This document shows positions 42,266-45,527 of a DNA stretch of 45,527 nt, in pieces. Within the stretch, counting starts at the first letter, position 1. Every line of letters starts with the position of its first letter. The notes under the pieces were generated by a model that worked only from the letters and a program-made list of their open reading frames with translations, was not told the origin of the DNA and made no database searches. Origin of the DNA: Ruminococcaceae bacterium YRB3002 (GTDB lineage Bacteria > Bacillota > Clostridia > Saccharofermentanales > Saccharofermentanaceae); NCBI GenBank assembly GCA_900099715.1, contig FMTG01000019.1, positions 1-45,527 on the forward strand. The letters are read 5' to 3'. The position numbers and the translations under genes were made by a program.

Positions 42266-42383
42266 AAATTCCCTTTTTTACGTTTGAAACGGTTGTTTAA
42301 GGGTATAGTTGAGGGTATTTTGTTGATAATACCCCGTTTTACGTTTGAAATGATGTTTTGAGGGTACGGGTGCGGGTATTTTT
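42266..42383 (+). repeat. GGGTA/TACCC word element (family A), copy 3
   Basis: A 118-nt solo copy without a nearby PD-(D/E)XK-like gene, more diverged than copies 1 and 2. It aligns gap-free with the TGGAA element at 28146-28263. The rest of 42174-42537 holds the REP terminator and possible -10 boxes (TATAAT near 42441, TACAAT near 42460) for lgt. Confidence 0.88.
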
Positions 42384-42537
42384 GTTGTCCGGCAGTTTGG
42401 GTAAATGAATACAAGTCAACGTACGCCACCCATGCCAAGCATATAATCACAAAATGTGTTACAATACCCGTTGACCCGCAACCGGGCCACCAACAAAACA
42501 CAAAACACAAACAATACCAACCAGAGGTACTTAATAA

Positions 42538-43590
42538 ATGAACTACGACAAGATCTCCTTCCCGGGCCTCGGGATCGAACTGGACATAAACCCGGTAGCC
42601 TTCTCCATAGGCTCCCTCAACGTCTACTGGTACGGCATCATCATCGCCGCCGGCATGCTCCTCTGCTTCTTCCTCGCAGTCAAACAGGCAAGGAAGAACA
42701 ATTTCTCACCCGACCTCGTTTACGACCTGATGTTCGTCACAATACCCTGTGCCATCGTCGGCGCCAGGATCTACTACGTGGCATTCAAGTGGGATTACTA
42801 CTCCAAGGACCTCACCAAGATCTTCGACACCAGATCCGGCGGTCTCGCCGTATATGGCGGTGTTATCGCGGTGCTCCTGGGCTACTTCATCATGTGCAGG
42901 ATCAGAAAGATCCCTTATTCCACGGTGCTCGACTATCTTGCGCCTCTGCTCCCCCTTGGTCAGGCCATCGGAAGATGGGGCAACTTCTTCAACCAGGAGG
43001 CTTTCGGCACGACAACGAACCTTCCCTGGGGCATGACCTCCTTTGAGATCTCGTCCTACATCTCGGCAAACTGCCCGACTCTGGACCCCTCGATGCCCGT
43101 GCATCCCACGTTTCTCTACGAGTCACTGGGCAACATAATATTGTTCGTATTCCTGCTCTATATGCGCAAGAACAGCAAGTTCGCCTACGAGACGGCAGCC
43201 TGCTACTTCATCGGCTACGGCGTAATCAGATTCTTCGTCGAGGGTCTGCGCACCGACTCGCTCTACATAACAGGCACCGCCATCAGAGCCTCCCAGCTTC
43301 TGTCGGCGATCCTCGTCTTCCTGGGCCTGCTCTACATCGCATATGCCCACTACAAAAAGATCCCCAGAGCACCCCTTCCCGAGCGCTTCCTCATCTCGAA
43401 AGAGGCTTCCGAGTCTCCCGAATCTCAGCCTGAGTCAGCTGACGCAGAGCCTGAGACTGTTGAAGATGTCGAAGAAGCGGCTGAAGATACTGTAGAATCC
43501 GAAGAACCCGAAGCAGCTGAAGATACTGAAGCAACTGAATCTTCAGAAGCCCCTTCAGAATCAGACACCAAGGACAATGGAGACACGTAA
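42538..43590 (+). CDS. lgt: Prolipoprotein diacylglyceryl transferase with acidic tail
   Basis: A 350-residue membrane enzyme that transfers diacylglycerol to the lipobox Cys of prolipoproteins such as those at 13843 and 30070. The Lgt signature GRWGNFFNQEAFG is intact, with seven or so TM helices up to about 275. Then about 60 residues of Glu/Ser/Ala/Pro-rich sequence follow, not needed in most family members (usual length about 270-290). AGAGGTAC precedes the ATG. It overlaps rodA by 14 nt. Confidence 0.95.
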   Translation: MNYDKISFPGLGIELDINPVAFSIGSLNVYWYGIIIAAGMLLCFFLAVKQARKNNFSPDLVYDLMFVTIPCAIVGARIYYVAFKWDYYSKDLTKIFDTRSGGLAVYGGVIAVLLGYFIMCRIRKIPYSTVLDYLAPLLPLGQAIGRWGNFFNQEAFGTTTNLPWGMTSFEISSYISANCPTLDPSMPVHPTFLYESLGNIILFVFLLYMRKNSKFAYETAACYFIGYGVIRFFVEGLRTDSLYITGTAIRASQLLSAILVFLGLLYIAYAHYKKIPRAPLPERFLISKEASESPESQPESADAEPETVEDVEEAAEDTVESEEPEAAEDTEATESSEAPSESDTKDNGDT

Positions 43591-44698
43591 GTCAGGCATC
43601 GTCAGACTCCGCAATAACGAGTACAACAAGAGGATCGACTACTATCTCATCGTTCCTGTATTTCTCCTGACCGTTATCGGCCTTTATGTCCTCCAGCGTG
43701 TGCTCTCATCAGGATATGCAGCTTATCCCGGCAACTATTACCGTCAGATCTACGCTACAATGGCGGGTATGTTCATAGCGACAGTAATCGCTATACTGGA
43801 TACGCACTTCCTCAAGCTGGTAGGAAGGCTCCTCTACGGAGCAGGTCTTTTCCTTCTGATACTCGTGCCTATCGACGGCTATTCCCTCAAGTCCACCTGG
43901 GGTGCCGATTCATGGCTGAACCTTCCGGTCATCGGTAACTTCCAGCCCTCGGAGCTCATGAAGATCGGCCTTGTCATGGTTGCAGCAGAAATCTTCGAGC
44001 TCATGGCAGAGAAGAAGATCAACTACCTGAGAGGCCTCCTGTATCTTGCGGCAGCATATGGTCCGCCGATGCTCCTCATCTTCCTGCAGCCCGACTTCGG
44101 TACCGCCATGGTCATCGTATTCTCGTTTGCCTGCATGGCTTTCGTATGGGGTGTCAAATACAGATATCTCCTCCTCGCGATCTCAAGCACGGTCGTTATC
44201 GTAGCGCCGTCCCTCTGGTTCTTCTACATGGAGGACTACCAGAAAGCGAGGATCCTCTCCCACATATTCTCCGGTTCCGACCCGCAGGCCGAGTACAATC
44301 TCGTCCAGGCGAAAGCAGCCATCGCCTCAGGCGGCCTTACCGGCAACCACACGGGGGTACTTACCTCCGTTCCGGTCAAAGAATCAGACTTCATATACAC
44401 GGCTGTATCAGAGCACTTAGGCTTCATCGGCACTGCCGCGGTGGTCATCCTGGCATTTTTCTTCCTTGCCAGGTGTATGTATGTTGCCAACAATGCGCAG
44501 CTTCCGTCCCAGTCCTACATCGTTATGGGCCTCACAGCTTCCTTTGCATTCCATTTCATAGAGAATCTCGGCATGTCCGTAGGACTTCTTCCGATCACCG
44601 GAATCCCGCTTCCGTTCATATCTCTCGGAGGAACGGCTATGCTGATCAACTTTATCGCATTTGGACTGATACTCAATATCTCAATGGACCGTAAATAA
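43577..44698 (+). CDS. rodA: SEDS peptidoglycan polymerase RodA
   Basis: A 373-residue membrane protein with about ten TM helices, the glycosyltransferase of the cell elongation machinery. WLNLPVIGNFQPSELMKIGLVM is the SEDS hallmark, and the C-terminal LPITGIPLPFISLGGTAML is also intact. The N-terminal part begins with a cytoplasmic RLRNNEYNKRIDYYL. I prefer RodA over FtsW from the WLN...QPSE segment and the pairing with lgt, but cannot exclude a paralog. Confidence 0.92.
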   Translation: METRKSGIVRLRNNEYNKRIDYYLIVPVFLLTVIGLYVLQRVLSSGYAAYPGNYYRQIYATMAGMFIATVIAILDTHFLKLVGRLLYGAGLFLLILVPIDGYSLKSTWGADSWLNLPVIGNFQPSELMKIGLVMVAAEIFELMAEKKINYLRGLLYLAAAYGPPMLLIFLQPDFGTAMVIVFSFACMAFVWGVKYRYLLLAISSTVVIVAPSLWFFYMEDYQKARILSHIFSGSDPQAEYNLVQAKAAIASGGLTGNHTGVLTSVPVKESDFIYTAVSEHLGFIGTAAVVILAFFFLARCMYVANNAQLPSQSYIVMGLTASFAFHFIENLGMSVGLLPITGIPLPFISLGGTAMLINFIAFGLILNISMDRK

Positions 44699-44702
44699 AA
44701 CA

Positions 44703-44764
44703 TTGTCACATTATGTCAAAATATTGTTGACGTCGCACATATATCCATGCTATTCTTGTGACAA
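44703..44764 (+). promoter_or_regulatory. Promoter with flanking TTGTCACA inverted repeat
   Basis: TTGACG (44727-44732) is followed after 18 nt by TATTCT (44751-44756), with TGC just before it. TTGTCACA (44703-44710) and TGTGACAA (44757-44764) flank the promoter, a possible operator for the HTH protein downstream. Confidence 0.6.
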
Positions 44765-44789
44765 ATAATTAATGTCGCAGGAGGCGTAT

Positions 44790-45071
44790 ATGGCTAAGAT
44801 AAAGACACTTGAAGAAGCTCTTAAGAGAATTGCGGAACTCGAGCGTGAGAATGAAGAGATGAGGGAAGAGCTGGAATACCTTCGTAAGAAGAAGGACAGC
44901 GGCCGTAAGAAGCATAATGCCCAGTGGACCGCAACCTACAATGACGTTGTCACATGCATAGGCAAAGGCATGACGGTGATTGAGATAGCAGAACGCAATA
45001 ACATCAGTGTCCGTAGTGTTTACCGCTACAAGAAGTATTTTGATTCCATTAGTGGTGATAAGAAGACCTGA
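44790..45071 (+). CDS. Small coiled-coil/HTH DNA-binding protein
   Basis: A 93-residue protein: a heptad-like helix (about 4-35, LEEALKRIAELERENEEMREEL), a basic linker, then a helix-turn-helix of the resolvase/transposase type (about 58-83, GKGMTVIEIAERNNISVRSVYRYKKYF). The ATG at 44790 follows AGGAGG by five bases; an upstream ATG at 44772 is less likely. It could be a regulator or the DNA-binding part of a mobile element; the promoter carries an inverted repeat that it may bind. Confidence 0.8.
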   Translation: MAKIKTLEEALKRIAELERENEEMREELEYLRKKKDSGRKKHNAQWTATYNDVVTCIGKGMTVIEIAERNNISVRSVYRYKKYFDSISGDKKT

Positions 45072-45089
45072 CCCAGGGGGTGGATATGG

Positions 45090-45233
45090 ATGAATGACAA
45101 AAGGACTTACAAAGATCAACACCCTGATACACGTGAATATGTACAGAAACTGAGGCTTATTGACGATGTGTTCATGACCGTCTGCTTCGATAATTACATC
45201 CTGCGCTCCCGCGAAATTATACCTATGAGATAA
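45090..45233 (+). pseudogene. Truncated Rpn/putative transposase-type fragment
   Basis: A 47-codon frame ending TAA. Its part TREYVQKLRLIDDVFMTVCFD matches the start of PD-(D/E)XK nuclease family putative transposases (Rpn/TIGR01784-like), which usually run to 250-350 residues. Homology stops at FDNYI and the sequence ends soon after. GGGGGTGG stands upstream. I read it as a remnant of an element that lost its 3' part. Confidence 0.6.
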
Positions 45234-45289
45234 CTGATAAAGCTCTGCAAACGCCAGTATCGTGGGCATTTGCTTTGTCCAAGGCAGTG

Positions 45290-45324
45290 TTGACATTCCT
45301 TTACAATAGATATACATTATATCT
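45290..45324 (+). promoter_or_regulatory. Promoter and palindrome before the transposase
   Basis: TTGACA (45290-45295) is followed by TATACA (45311) or TACATT (45313, 17-nt spacing). AGATATA-CAT-TATATCT (45308-45324) is a perfect palindrome overlapping the -10, a likely operator or transposase-binding site. Confidence 0.6.
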
Positions 45325-45341
45325 ATGTGGAGGTGATACTT

Positions 45342-45527
45342 ATGGCTCAGCGCAAGGTTCAGAAGATTAGAGGGCAAGAATATGTCTATATCGACGAGCC
45401 GTATTGGAATCCGGAGAAGAAGCGCGGCGAACATAGACGCACCTATATAGGCAAGAACGTAGATGGCGTCTTCGTTCCTAATAACACTTATCTTCTTCAG
45501 CAGGAACGGAAGAAGAAAGGGCCTTCT
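45342..45527 (+). CDS. Transposase N-terminus (IS4/IS1634-like), cut by window end
   Basis: The first 62 residues of a protein that runs off the right edge. The pattern GQEYVYIDEPYWNPEKKRGEHRRTYIGKNVDGVFVPN resembles the N-terminal region of IS4-superfamily (IS1634-type) transposases, before the DDE domain. GGAGGTGATACTT precedes the ATG. The DDE residues are not in the window, so the assignment is tentative. Confidence 0.65.
   Translation, partial: MAQRKVQKIRGQEYVYIDEPYWNPEKKRGEHRRTYIGKNVDGVFVPNNTYLLQQERKKKGPS

Noticed and set aside
44769-45434. A 221-codon minus-strand frame across the right end
   Set aside because: It covers the HTH gene, the Rpn remnant and the transposase start, all of which have plus-strand ribosome sites and matches.

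Overview
The window reads as a chromosomal segment of a Gram-positive Clostridia/Eubacteriales bacterium. The evidence is the gene orders rpsF-ssb-rpsR, rplI-dnaB-tilS-hpt-ftsH and rimP-nusA-ylxR-ylxQ-infB-rbfA-nrnA-truB-ribF, strong AGGAGG ribosome sites, extended -10 promoters (TGCTATAAT), Firmicutes-type ABC exporters, a BMP-type nucleoside importer, and a surface protein with choline-binding-like repeats. GC content looks to be around 50%. I cannot name genus or species. Everything here is read by eye from sequence; no database search was run.

Layout: 1-240 is the end of an rRNA operon (5S rRNA, tRNA-Asn, terminator). 256-4534 (minus) is a NatAB-like ABC exporter whose last permease is fused to a CPBP intramembrane protease. 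4609-5640 is repeats and the rpsF leader. 5645-13083 (plus) is two housekeeping operons for ribosomal proteins, replication, tRNA modification, purine salvage and proteolysis. 13252-18762 is xpt plus a four-gene nucleoside ABC importer, a coherent purine salvage unit. 18798-19756 holds two small membrane proteins. 19936-20751 (minus) is a PD-(D/E)XK-like protein. 20915-24145 is a large modular surface protein. 24213-24615 is a pseudogene. 24715-27131 is an ABC exporter, and 27152-27805 (minus) a VWA protein. 27806-28945 is a gene-free island packed with palindromic repeats. 28946-30717 (minus) is a lipoprotein and a macro-domain/HTH protein, divergent from a cysK-like gene at 30811-31743. 31973-32755 (minus) is a second PD-(D/E)XK-like protein, lying between about 118-bp inverted repeats. 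33140-33547 (minus) is a small P-loop protein. 33771-42173 is the nusA-infB translation operon behind a candidate attenuator. 42538-44698 is lgt-rodA. 44790 to the end is a small HTH protein, a truncated Rpn-type remnant and the start of a transposase.

Most unusual content: intergenic DNA carries several families of about 100-220 nt elements. Each is built from 4-6 copies of a short word in direct and inverted orientation, and each family has its own word (GGGTA/TACCC, TGGAA/TTCCA, CCCGACT/AGTCGGG, TTTGACATAC/GTATGTCAAA, TCTAGG/CCTAGA). The GGGTA and TGGAA families align without gaps over 118 nt, and the word is swapped at every position in concert. This covariation implies selection on pairing or on a cognate binder. 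Two GGGTA elements, about 90% identical, form inverted repeats around one PD-(D/E)XK-like gene, and the paralogous gene has a TCTAGG element just past its 3' end. Both paralogs have TATAAT exactly six bases before the ATG, which predicts leaderless mRNAs. Repeats plus nuclease-like gene are the best candidate here for an undescribed system. Mobility or function is inference.
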